Shown: in pieces, positions 9,080 through 15,990 of the stretch | How positions within the stretch are numbered: position 1 is the stretch's first letter | How the letters are laid out: each line of letters begins with the position of its first letter | NCBI GenBank assembly: GCA_023423405.1 | Contig: JAFAFR010000023.1 | Span: 192,276-256,275, forward strand | Source: Bacteroidota bacterium | GTDB lineage: Bacteria > Bacteroidota > Bacteroidia > Chitinophagales > Chitinophagaceae | Reading direction: 5' to 3' | DNA: 64,000 bases | Made by a program: the position numbers and the translations under genes | The notes under the pieces: model-generated | The model's input: the letters and a program-made list of their open reading frames with translations, nothing else | Database searches by the model: none | What the model was told of the DNA's origin: nothing

Positions 9080-11125
9080 ATGAAAAAGACAACGGTTGCA
9101 GTATGCCTGTATATTGGAATTGCCCTGCAGTTGAACGGGCAAGATCACCAGGATGGTTATTTTAAGGAAAAGGCGATTCCGGTCAAAGATGTAAGCGGAC
9201 TGGGTGGGTTTTTTGGAGACCGGGTTCAAAAGAATAAGGATGTTTATTTAAAGCAATTTCCCATTCAGAGCTATATTGACTTCGTAAAGAAGCAGGACCA
9301 CGAAACCTGGGACTGGACGCAGGCAGAGCAGCACGGGAAATGGATTGAGTCGGCCATATTTGCGGCTGCGCAAAGCAGGGACGGCGAGCTGGAAAAGAAA
9401 GTGGAAGAAATATTTGCGCAACTGGCTGCATTGCAGGAACCGGAAGGGTATGTTGGTCCTACGGCAAAGAAAGTTCGTACGCCTGAAAAGCCTTTACGGG
9501 GCATGGATCCTTATGAACTTTATTTTGTGCAGCATGCGTTGATTACGGTAACGGAACAACTCAATGATCCGAAAGGATTGGAAGCAGCCAGGAAACTGGG
9601 AGATTATTTTGTAAAATATATAGGTCCCGGTAAAGCCGAGTTTTGGCCTTCTCCCCAATACCACTACCCGGAAAATGTTGGAAGGGAACTGGACGGACAC
9701 TCATCCATCGCTGGTCATTCGGTTCATTATGGTTGGGAGGGATCATTGCTGATAGATCCCATGTCGCGCCTGTACCTTAAAACGGGAGATCAGAAATACC
9801 TCGACTGGTGCAAGTGGGTGGTTGAAAATATCGACAAGTGGAGTGGCTTTGCCGCGTATTCAAAACTGGATGCTGTAGCGGACGGTAAAATTGGCGTTGA
9901 TGAATTGCAACCTTATGTGCACAGTCATACTTTCCAGATGAATTTTTTGGGCTTTTTGAATCTCTATCAGATAACGGGTGATACATCCTACCTGCACAAA
10001 GTAAAGGGGGCGTGGGATGATATTGCCCGCAGGCAAATGTATGTAACAGGTGGAGTGAGTGTAGCGGAGCATTACGAAAAAGGATTCATCAAGCCCTTAA
10101 GTGGAAATATCGTGGAAACCTGCGCCACTATGTCGTGGATGCAGCTGACGCAGTATTTACTGGAGCTGACCGGCGATCCAAAATATGCCGATGCCATGGA
10201 GCGGCTTAGCTGGAACCACGTTTTTGCCGCGCAATCACAGGATGGTTCTGCCTCGAAATACCACACCCCGCCGAACGGTGTAAAGCCGGCCGGCTTTTTC
10301 CGGCGACCCGACTGTTGCTCGGCGAGCGGTGGCCGTATTTTGTCCATGATGCCATCATTTATTTATGCAGTGAAAGACAGGGACGTATTCATCAATCAAT
10401 TTGTGCAATCAAAAGCAGCCCTTGGTTCTTATTTCGGGTACCCGGTAACTGTTACACAGAAGACCTCTTATCCTGAAACGGAAAAAGTAGAGATCGTGGT
10501 TAACACCGATAAAAAAACCAGTTTTAACATGCAGGTGCGCATCCCGGCATGGTGTAAAAACCCAGGTGTCAGGGTAAATGGTAAAGCAATAGCCGGCGTT
10601 GTTCCGGGCGCGTATACCGTGATAGAACGTGAGTGGAAAAATGGCGACAAAGTAGAATTGGAATTGCCGATGGAACTCTATTGGGTTGAACACGATAATT
10701 TTCAAAAGGTCGATATTAAAAAGCTTCCCGGCGGAGAAATTATGTACGAAGGAACGCCCGACCAACAAAACGCGCCGTACACTTTAATGAGAGGCCCGGT
10801 GGTGTATATGGCAGACAATATTTGGCTGGATACCACGATGACAAACTATCCTAAAAATGTGGCAGCCGATGTGCAGGTATTGGTGAGCGGTAGTCCGGTA
10901 TACGAAAAGGTAAAATTGCAGGATGATAATGTGTTGCTGGGGCCTTGCTTCAGGGTTCCTGCTGTTGTGAAAGGCGTAAGAACAAATATCGTAATGCTTC
11001 CTTTTGCCAATGCGGGTAAATGGTATAAGGAAGAGGCGCGCAGGGGTGATAAAAACGCGGCAACCTACTCCTATGCCATCTGGCTGACCAGGTTTCGGGA
11101 AGATGGCGAGGCAGTTGGCAACTAA
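9080..11125 (+). CDS. Secreted GH127-type beta-L-arabinofuranosidase (DUF1680)
   Basis: The 681-residue protein has a short signal peptide ending at LNGQDHQ and a long (alpha/alpha)6 barrel. The catalytic set of GH127 is visible: Glu346 and Cys348 in VETCATMSW, and Cys412-Cys413 in RPDCCSASGGR. These correspond to the zinc-binding Glu-Cys-Cys-Cys site of Bifidobacterium HypBA1, in which a cysteine is the nucleophile. GH146, a sister family with the same site, is possible. The protein would release L-arabinofuranose from glycoproteins or arabinan-type chains. The divergent GH27 partner supports plant cell wall glycan use. Confidence 0.9.
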   Translation: MKKTTVAVCLYIGIALQLNGQDHQDGYFKEKAIPVKDVSGLGGFFGDRVQKNKDVYLKQFPIQSYIDFVKKQDHETWDWTQAEQHGKWIESAIFAAAQSRDGELEKKVEEIFAQLAALQEPEGYVGPTAKKVRTPEKPLRGMDPYELYFVQHALITVTEQLNDPKGLEAARKLGDYFVKYIGPGKAEFWPSPQYHYPENVGRELDGHSSIAGHSVHYGWEGSLLIDPMSRLYLKTGDQKYLDWCKWVVENIDKWSGFAAYSKLDAVADGKIGVDELQPYVHSHTFQMNFLGFLNLYQITGDTSYLHKVKGAWDDIARRQMYVTGGVSVAEHYEKGFIKPLSGNIVETCATMSWMQLTQYLLELTGDPKYADAMERLSWNHVFAAQSQDGSASKYHTPPNGVKPAGFFRRPDCCSASGGRILSMMPSFIYAVKDRDVFINQFVQSKAALGSYFGYPVTVTQKTSYPETEKVEIVVNTDKKTSFNMQVRIPAWCKNPGVRVNGKAIAGVVPGAYTVIEREWKNGDKVELELPMELYWVEHDNFQKVDIKKLPGGEIMYEGTPDQQNAPYTLMRGPVVYMADNIWLDTTMTNYPKNVAADVQVLVSGSPVYEKVKLQDDNVLLGPCFRVPAVVKGVRTNIVMLPFANAGKWYKEEARRGDKNAATYSYAIWLTRFREDGEAVGN

Positions 11126-11154
11126 GCAGCCGTTAGTTTACAGCCCTGGCCTAG

Positions 11155-11346
11155 GTTGGTAAAGAATATGCAGCGGGCAATGTACCTGGGATTATTACGC
11201 AGGCCTTTGCTGCCAATGAATGCTTCGATGTGGGAGCCGACCTTGGATCGCCTGTTTCCGATGCTTGTTTCAAACAGGTGCCTTATACATTCAATGGCGG
11301 GATCCTGCTGTCGGGTTATTCTGCAGGCAGGCTGAGGATCAAATGA
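11155..11346 (+). pseudogene. 3' relic of an arylsulfatase gene
   Basis: Between the GH127 gene and the lyase-like gene, one frame is open from a stop at 11152 to a TGA at 11344. It reads GIITQAFAANECFDVGADLG then SPVSDACF and YTFNGGI. This matches the C-terminal tail of family S1 arylsulfatases, where an ADE-x-DVG-x-D-G-x-PV segment precedes the terminal FTG-I strand. About 64 codons remain; the sulfatase core with its Cys/Ser-x-P-x-R site is absent. No ATG is present at the beginning. I infer a deletion between the GH127 gene and this remnant. Confidence 0.6.
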
Positions 11347-11393
11347 ACCCGCTCGCTATTGGTAATGGAATCTCTTAGGTAAATTGCTGTGAA

Positions 11394-12206
11394 ATGAAGC
11401 AGCTGTTCACACTTTTATTTTTAATCGCTTCCTGCACGGCAGGCGCGCAACGCCTTATTACCTCTTCATTTGAAAATGGCGTGTACGATTCGCTCAGTTT
11501 CATTGAAACCTGTTGTCTGTATAGTGCGGTAAAGACAGCGAAACACCCTTCAAGTGGGTCGTTCTCATTAAGAATGGAAATAAGAAAAAGTGATCCCAGT
11601 GTTTCCACCGGAGGAAAGCGAACGGAAATAAACGGGAACAGTACAAATAAGATCCTCGGCCGGTACAATTGGCGATGGTATAGAATGAGCGTTTTTACGC
11701 CGTCTGACAGCAATGCAACAGACCTGCCGGGTAAAGAATTTGTTATGGGTCAATTTAAACAACCATCAACCGGTGGCGTTCAAACTGGCGGAAGCCCTCC
11801 CTTCGCATTTGTGGTAGAGGGTAATAATGTTTATGCTGATATCAGGTGGGCTACAGCGGCCAACCCGGATAATAACCGCGCCAGTAATCTGAGACGATAC
11901 TATGTTGGTTCAAGAGGCCTCGACAGTACAATACATTATGTTGTTGACTACCAGCGTTCTTCTAATCCCGATGGAGTGATAAGGATATGGCGGAACGATA
12001 TCCTGGTCGTAAACGATACAGGAAGAAATTATTTTGAGGGCGCGGGAATCCCGTCGACGAAATGGGGCATATACAGGTATGTTTGGTCTAACGCGAATTA
12101 TGGGGGATCTGCGACTCCTTGCAACGTAATTTATTTGGACGACATCGGGCTGTTCGGCCTCAATTCTACTTATTCCGATGTAGCAGTTTTCACAGAAAAA
12201 CGCTAA
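11394..12206 (+). CDS. Secreted heparin-lyase-I-like (Polysacc_lyase fold) protein
   Basis: A signal peptide (MKQLFTLLFLIASCTAGAQ) precedes a beta-jelly-roll domain of about 250 residues. Features that fit the polysaccharide lyase family PF14099 are the early GKRTEI segment, WRWYRMSVF, GQFKQP and a late YLDDIGLFG strand. These proteins cleave uronic-acid-containing glycans or only bind them. I cannot verify the catalytic residues. It sits after a sulfatase relic, which suggests the ancestral locus handled a sulfated polysaccharide. Confidence 0.6.
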   Translation: MKQLFTLLFLIASCTAGAQRLITSSFENGVYDSLSFIETCCLYSAVKTAKHPSSGSFSLRMEIRKSDPSVSTGGKRTEINGNSTNKILGRYNWRWYRMSVFTPSDSNATDLPGKEFVMGQFKQPSTGGVQTGGSPPFAFVVEGNNVYADIRWATAANPDNNRASNLRRYYVGSRGLDSTIHYVVDYQRSSNPDGVIRIWRNDILVVNDTGRNYFEGAGIPSTKWGIYRYVWSNANYGGSATPCNVIYLDDIGLFGLNSTYSDVAVFTEKR

Positions 12207-12231
12207 TGGAATTATAGCTATTCAATTGGTT

Positions 12232-12681
12232 TCATCGGCTCTGGCTTTGCACTTTATGTTTTGGGTCGAAGCTTACCATCCACTGGATACCATATTTGTC
12301 TGCAAACATTCCAAAATAAGCACCAAAAGGGCCGTCGGCCATTGGCATTTCAATTTTTCCTCCTTCCGAAAGTCCGTGGAATAATTTGTCTGCTTCTTCA
12401 CGACTTTCTGCACTAATGGATATGGTATTTCTGTTGTCGTTCTCCGTTACCTGTCCCATCATTTCCATAACGTCGCTGCCCATCAGCACACTGCTTGCGC
12501 CGATAGGTAGGGCGATGTACATGATTCTGTTGGCATCATTTTCAGGTATTGGAAACGAATCATTTGAAAGGTCCTTGTATCGCATGATTTTTGCAAATTC
12601 TCCACCAAATACTGATTGGTAAAATGCAAATGCCTCTTCGGCGTTTCCGTTGAAGTGAATGTGGGGATTGATATGGGCCAT
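12232..12681 (-). CDS. VOC-superfamily PhnB-like protein
   Basis: The 149-residue protein shows the PhnB/glyoxalase-type beta-alpha-beta-beta-beta pattern. It begins HINPHIHFNGNAEEAFAFYQSVFGGE and ends with DGPFGAYFGMFADKYGIQWMVSF, the standard PhnB signature. It has no obvious catalytic assignment; many are annotated after 3-demethylubiquinone methyltransferase but are not methyltransferases. It is the last gene of the ArsR-SRPBCC-VOC operon, a combination often found in Bacteroidota and Actinobacteria. Confidence 0.88.
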   Translation of the reverse strand: MAHINPHIHFNGNAEEAFAFYQSVFGGEFAKIMRYKDLSNDSFPIPENDANRIMYIALPIGASSVLMGSDVMEMMGQVTENDNRNTISISAESREEADKLFHGLSEGGKIEMPMADGPFGAYFGMFADKYGIQWMVSFDPKHKVQSQSR

Positions 12682-12719
12682 GATTGTTGAATTTTAGTAG
12701 TTGCTTACTTTGCCTTTTC

Positions 12720-12739
12720 ATCCCGGTAGCTATCGGGAT
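12720..12739. repeat. Intercistronic palindrome (CCCGATAGCTATCGGG type)
   Basis: ATCCCG at 12720-12725 pairs with CGGGAT at 12734-12739 around GTAGCTAT, and the loop itself contains the dyad TAGCTA. It begins at the stop codon of the SRPBCC gene and lies 38 bases before the VOC gene. Palindromes of this type are scattered through Bacteroidota genomes and may stabilise or attenuate mRNA. Confidence 0.5.
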
Positions 12740-13236
12740 CAGGACCGTTTCGATAAAGTTGTCAATAGATTTTCCAGGTTGGTCATGCTCATAGTGAATC
12801 CTTCTTTAAAGCCCATTTCAATCATCTTCTCCATACGGGCAAGAGATTCATTATAAATAGTAATACGTACTGTTGTCTTTCCGTTCTGTTCACTAAATGT
12901 GTAATCCCAATCAGAGCCCGGTAATTCGAGGTTTTCATCTTTGTCCGCAAAAGCATTAAACATTTTGAAATTGGTTTTTGGGCTAATGGAAGTGTATTTC
13001 TGAATTGCCCAACGCTCTTGCCCTTCGGGGCTTACCATCGCATAAAATCTTCGTCCGCCAACCTTGAAGTCCATAAATTTTGTTTTTGATTTCCAGGGTT
13101 TAGGCGCTACCCATTGGTCAAGGATTTCTGCTTTGGTAAATGCATCCCATACCAGCGACAGGTCAGCATCAAATTCTCTCGTTATGAATACCGTTTTCGC
13201 TGCTTTGTCAACGGTAAAATCAAATAGTAGGTTCAT
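12739..13236 (-). CDS. SRPBCC (AHSA1-like) domain protein
   Basis: The 165-residue product is an activator-of-Hsp90-homologue-type START-like domain. It shows VFITREFDADLSLVWDAFTK, WVAPKPWKSK, and the C-terminal MIEMGFKEGFTMSMTNLENLL. These form a hydrophobic ligand pocket of unknown specificity. Its ATG overlaps the TGA of the ArsR gene by 4 bases (13233-13236), so the two are translationally coupled. ArsR-SRPBCC pairs are a recurring arrangement where the regulator controls the START-like protein. Confidence 0.9.
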   Translation of the reverse strand: MNLLFDFTVDKAAKTVFITREFDADLSLVWDAFTKAEILDQWVAPKPWKSKTKFMDFKVGGRRFYAMVSPEGQERWAIQKYTSISPKTNFKMFNAFADKDENLELPGSDWDYTFSEQNGKTTVRITIYNESLARMEKMIEMGFKEGFTMSMTNLENLLTTLSKRS

Positions 13237-13553
13237 TTTTTCTTATTTTTTAAGGTGTACAATACTTCATCGAGTTGTTTGAAGCTTTCTTCCATGATCT
13301 TCCGGAATTGGTCGAGCCAGGCATCGATTTCTTTCATCTTATCGATTTTCAGCTCATAGAAGATTTCCCTGCCTTCGTGCTTGTGGGTGAGGAGATCGCA
13401 CTCAGACAGGATGCGCAGGTGCTTGGATATGGATTGGCGGGTAACGTCGAAATGCTCCGCGATGGCGTTGGGAGTCATTGCATGTACGGCTATCAGAACG
13501 AGGATCGCCCGCCGGGTGGGATCAGCAATGGCCTGAAAAATGTCACGTCTCAT
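13233..13553 (-). CDS. ArsR-family winged-helix transcriptional regulator
   Basis: The 106-residue protein has the typical ArsR start DIFQAIADPTRRAILVLIAV and the recognition helix region FDVTRQSISKHLRILSECDL, followed by the wing THKHEGREIFYEL. It lacks the ELCVCDL metal-binding helix motif, so it is probably not an arsenic or metal sensor. The gene heads the operon and has a near-symmetrical inverted repeat over its own promoter, which indicates autorepression. Confidence 0.93.
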   Translation of the reverse strand: MRRDIFQAIADPTRRAILVLIAVHAMTPNAIAEHFDVTRQSISKHLRILSECDLLTHKHEGREIFYELKIDKMKEIDAWLDQFRKIMEESFKQLDEVLYTLKNKKK

Positions 13554-13571
13554 AAATTAGTAAATAAGAAG

Positions 13572-13614
13572 CCGATTGGTTGCAAATATACGAGCAACCG
13601 ATCGGTTTCGCAAA
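13572..13614 (-). promoter_or_regulatory. ArsR operon promoter inside an inverted repeat
   Basis: Read on the minus strand, TTTG (13611-13614) is followed after 20 bases by TATATTTG (13583-13590), an ideal Bacteroidota promoter (TTG-N19/21-TAnnTTTG). The half-sites CCGATTGGTTGC (13572-13583) and GCAACCGATCGG (13594-13605) are reverse complements with one mismatch, and the -7 box lies essentially in the 10-base spacer. A dimer bound here would block polymerase. The nearest regulator is the ArsR protein encoded 19 bases downstream. Confidence 0.75.
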
Positions 13615-13934
13615 TTTTTGGTGGAAATTTTTTTGAATAGTTTGAAAGCTGGATGACAGGTCGGCGATAGCCAATATAGCAGTGGGTGTATACTATTCTG
13701 GAGGGCCAGGAAAACTCCGACCACCGGATCAGGAAAGCTGTTGCCGATACGACCGAAGATCTCAAACGGGAAATGCCGAGATCGCTGTGGGATTAGAGAA
13801 GCTGCTATGGAGGAGGACAACACCGCTTGACCCTGATGAGAAGCAGTTTCCGGTCAGCCTACCTTGCCTGGATTGCGAAATGCGGATAATTTGGAGTCGC
13901 TGGTTGCCTTTTACGAGGTTATAGAATCTTCCTT

Positions 13935-13976
13935 GCAAAACAAAGGGTCTCATGAAAATGAGACCCTTTGTTTTGC
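13935..13976. terminator. Perfect 19-bp hairpin with GAAA loop, probably a bidirectional terminator
   Basis: The 19 bases at 13935-13953 are exactly complementary to 13958-13976, with a GAAA tetraloop on the + strand. Both arms end in a T-rich run (TTTGTTTT), so either strand could terminate. The most likely client is the minus-strand pair ending at 14103. The rest of 13615-14102 holds no gene I can support; open frames there are short and cross the hairpin. Confidence 0.6.
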
Positions 13977-14102
13977 TCGTTCCCCTGAATGGACGATTTC
14001 TAACCAAATTTCGGAAGACTTAGTATGGCAAATTTTATTTAGAGCAAAAACTAAAGGAAAAGAGTTTTTTATGAATGCGATGGGTGTATGGAAAACCATC
14101 GA

Positions 14103-14369
14103 TTACCCGCCATGTTGCCAGCAATAGCCATTGCTCTTCGCCTTTCTTTTACAACGGGTTCCCTTTTTAGTCATCCTCATGCAACGATCCTCTTCCCTGT
14201 TAGTATTCACATTGATGTATCCGCGCGAATTTTCGGTTTTGGTATTGGCTAAAGAGTCAATTCTTTGCTCGAGACGGGTAACACGCTGGTTTAATTGATT
14301 TATTCCTCTATCCGTATTATAACAGGAACAAAACAGCAAAGGCAGTAAGATAGTGGAATGAATTTTCAT
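14103..14369 (-). CDS. Small lipoprotein with DUF5763-like Cys/His tail
   Basis: The 88-residue protein has a lipobox (LLPLLFCSC) and so is probably lipid-anchored. A short coiled coil (INQLNQRVTRLEQRIDSLA) follows. The C-terminus, CMRMTKKGTRCKRKAKSNGY then CWQH, has the pattern C-x8-C-x8-C-x2-H, a zinc-binding-like module seen in DUF5763-type proteins. The gene follows the larger unknown gene by 18 bases on the same strand, implying one operon. The biological role is unknown. Confidence 0.72.
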   Translation of the reverse strand: MKIHSTILLPLLFCSCYNTDRGINQLNQRVTRLEQRIDSLANTKTENSRGYINVNTNREEDRCMRMTKKGTRCKRKAKSNGYCWQHGG

Positions 14370-14387
14370 AGCAGGTCTTTGCCCGTT

Positions 14388-15365
14388 TTAAAGCTTTTTG
14401 TTTGAATCAGCTAATGAATCTTTGCCAGGGACTTGTTTTTTCCGAAGATAGGTGTCAAACATATAAGGTGAAAGCACTTTTAAAGTACGGGTAACGTCTA
14501 CAGGGTGGTTGCCGCCTATTGTGTAATATTCTAATACCCGGTTGTTTTTTAGGTAATAAATTTTCCCAATCGACCATTCCGTTATCGTGTCCGCTCGCGT
14601 GATCTTTCTAAAATTCTTCAACTTTTCTTTGTCCAGTGCCAATATAAGCCGGCCTTTAGGGTCTTCATTGCAAGGTACTTGCTCATAATGATCCTCTGCC
14701 CAATACATGCAGCCGGTGTTTGCATTTCCCAATGCCATTTGTCCATCTTTGTCTTGCTGCCAGATAAAATACAACCCTCCAAGAGAAATTATCCCGACCC
14801 AAAAAATGGCCCTTGCCGTTTTGGATGTATGCTTTTTCTCATCGCCCGCCGCAATTGCCTGTAAAGGAGTGGTAGGATTTCCTTCATTGGGTGCCGGATT
14901 TTCCGACACAGTATTTTGCTCAATGCCGGGTTTTGGAGGAGGAGGCAGAGGGTCTCCTATTGGTCTTCCAATTATAGAAAGCGCATCCTCATCCAATATA
15001 ACATCCATACCAAATACGTAAGGCCGGTGCCTAAAGTCAATCAACCAGGCGAGCAGTTCCAGGTTCCTGTCATTGATTCCTTTTCTGCCAGCTCCTTTTA
15101 AATAGGTGTCAAGCGGCTTGAATTTGCTAACATCAAATTCCTGAATAACCGATAAAAATTTTCTCCCCTGTTCGGCCGGGCCAAAAAACGCTCTAAGGGT
15201 AGGCTCGTCTTTTTTTGCATAACGTTCCTGGTAAACATTTGCGCATTCCCGCCTGATATTGGCGGGCGTTGATTGAGCTAATAATGGCGAAAGTTCATTA
15301 TTGGCTTTCTTTTTATTATAAGCCGCTACCACCAGCTTAGTATAGCCTGCATGATCTAGGCGCAT
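14388..15365 (-). CDS. Unknown protein with one central TM helix
   Basis: The 325-residue protein has an N-terminal soluble domain of about 130 residues with the conserved-looking stretch KGINDRNLELLAWLIDFRHR. A proline-rich linker (GDPLPPPPKPG) follows, then one TM helix at about residues 185-203 (AIFWVGIISLGGLYFIW) and a C-terminal extracytoplasmic domain with a CMYWAEDHYEQVPC pair of cysteines. I do not recognise the family. The topology resembles a membrane-bound sensor or effector: a cytoplasmic helical domain joined to an outside domain. It is probably co-transcribed with the small lipoprotein downstream. Confidence 0.72.
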   Translation of the reverse strand: MRLDHAGYTKLVVAAYNKKKANNELSPLLAQSTPANIRRECANVYQERYAKKDEPTLRAFFGPAEQGRKFLSVIQEFDVSKFKPLDTYLKGAGRKGINDRNLELLAWLIDFRHRPYVFGMDVILDEDALSIIGRPIGDPLPPPPKPGIEQNTVSENPAPNEGNPTTPLQAIAAGDEKKHTSKTARAIFWVGIISLGGLYFIWQQDKDGQMALGNANTGCMYWAEDHYEQVPCNEDPKGRLILALDKEKLKNFRKITRADTITEWSIGKIYYLKNNRVLEYYTIGGNHPVDVTRTLKVLSPYMFDTYLRKKQVPGKDSLADSNKKL

Positions 15366-15397
15366 ATGAGTTGCTTCTATCTAAAGTAAACAATAAC

Positions 15398-15485
15398 CGG
15401 AATTCCCGGAATTCTCGGTGAAAAACTACTGCATAACCGGAATAGCCGGTTACGGTTAACCGGAATTTTCGGAATCATCGGAATT
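15398..15485. repeat. Short CGGAAT repeats phased at about 9 bases
   Basis: CGGAAT or close variants start at 15398, 15407, 15416 (CGGTGA), 15438, 15447 (CGGTTA), 15453 (CGGTTA), 15461, 15470 and 15479, mostly 9 bases apart. The unit resembles ACCGGAATT. The array lies upstream of the unknown gene that starts at 15365 and could be its control region or a minisatellite relic. The stretch 15486-15654 shows no gene. Confidence 0.55.
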
Positions 15486-15654
15486 GCTGGAAGCGTTTAA
15501 TAATCAATCGTTTATACAGCTCTATGTTTGCATTGTAATCATTTGGTACGTCGTACGGTGAATCAGGTGATCTGCCGAGAGCGAAAGTCACAGTAAGGTT
15601 AGCCGGCATGGGAAGTTGTTAACCAAACTGCGATCAACGCCCTTCCTTCCCAGC

Positions 15655-15672
15655 GTAAGAAGCGCTTCTTAC
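15655..15672. promoter_or_regulatory. Perfect 18-bp palindrome upstream of the mini-protein gene
   Basis: GTAAGAAGCGCTTCTTAC is identical to its own reverse complement. It lies 70 bases before the small gene at 15742. A perfect even-length palindrome with no spacer suggests a dimeric protein-binding site more than an RNA hairpin. Confidence 0.45.
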
Positions 15673-15689
15673 AAAACAGTCTCCGCCAG

Positions 15690-15717
15690 GCCCGCGACCT
15701 GGTGCGGGCAAATTTTT
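15690..15717 (+). terminator. GC-rich hairpin followed by a T-run in the leader of the mini-protein gene
   Basis: GCCCGC (15690-15695) pairs with GCGGGC (15704-15709) around an 8-base loop, and AAATTTTT follows directly. This has the shape of a weak intrinsic terminator or attenuator, 25 bases upstream of the start at 15742. It may end upstream transcription or regulate the small gene. Confidence 0.4.
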
Positions 15718-15741
15718 CCAAGAACTAAAAAATTAAAAACA

Positions 15742-15924
15742 ATGTTAGAACTGATCATATGGTTGGGTGCATTCTTTTGCGCCAACCCGACCCATACGCT
15801 CCAGAATCATGGCAGCTGTAGCCGGGTACATATCACAGCCGCTTCGGCTGCCGATACTGGTGGTGAAACGGGGGGCACTCCAAAACCACCCGTGCCCCCG
15901 CCACCTCCTCCACCAGGGTGGTAA
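15742..15924 (+). CDS. Proline-rich 60-residue exported-looking mini-protein
   Basis: The frame begins at ATG 15742 after an A-rich leader typical of Bacteroidota start sites. It encodes a hydrophobic N-terminus (MLELIIWLGAFFCANP) and ends with a polyproline stretch, KPPVPPPPPPPGW. The middle is rich in Thr, Ala, Gly and Ser. A strong intrinsic terminator starts 12 bases after the stop, which supports a real transcription unit. An in-frame extension upstream (to 15616) would cross the leader hairpin and is unlikely. I do not recognise the family; a small secreted or membrane-anchored peptide is the simplest reading. Confidence 0.5.
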   Translation: MLELIIWLGAFFCANPTHTLQNHGSCSRVHITAASAADTGGETGGTPKPPVPPPPPPPGW

Positions 15925-15936
15925 TGTCACAGTAGA

Positions 15937-15966
15937 AGGGCAGAGATTACTCTGCCTTTCTTTTTT
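15937..15966 (+). terminator. Intrinsic terminator after the mini-protein gene
   Basis: GGCAGAG (15939-15945) pairs with CTCTGCC (15950-15956) around a 4-base loop, followed by TTTCTTTTTT. It separates the mini-protein gene from the kinase gene at 15991. Confidence 0.75.
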
Positions 15967-15990
15967 ATATTTAAGGGAAAATAAGGTTGC

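Noticed and set aside
13840..14127. Open + strand frame of about 95 codons with protein-like stretches
   Set aside because: It crosses the perfect hairpin at 13935-13976, overlaps the C-terminus of the minus-strand lipoprotein, lacks a good start and matches no family.
15398..15485. CRISPR array
   Set aside because: The units are 6-9 bases without spacers of constant length, and no cas genes are present.
15616..15741. N-terminal extension of the proline-rich mini-protein
   Set aside because: It would have to pass through the GC hairpin and palindrome; the ATG at 15742 has the better A-rich leader.
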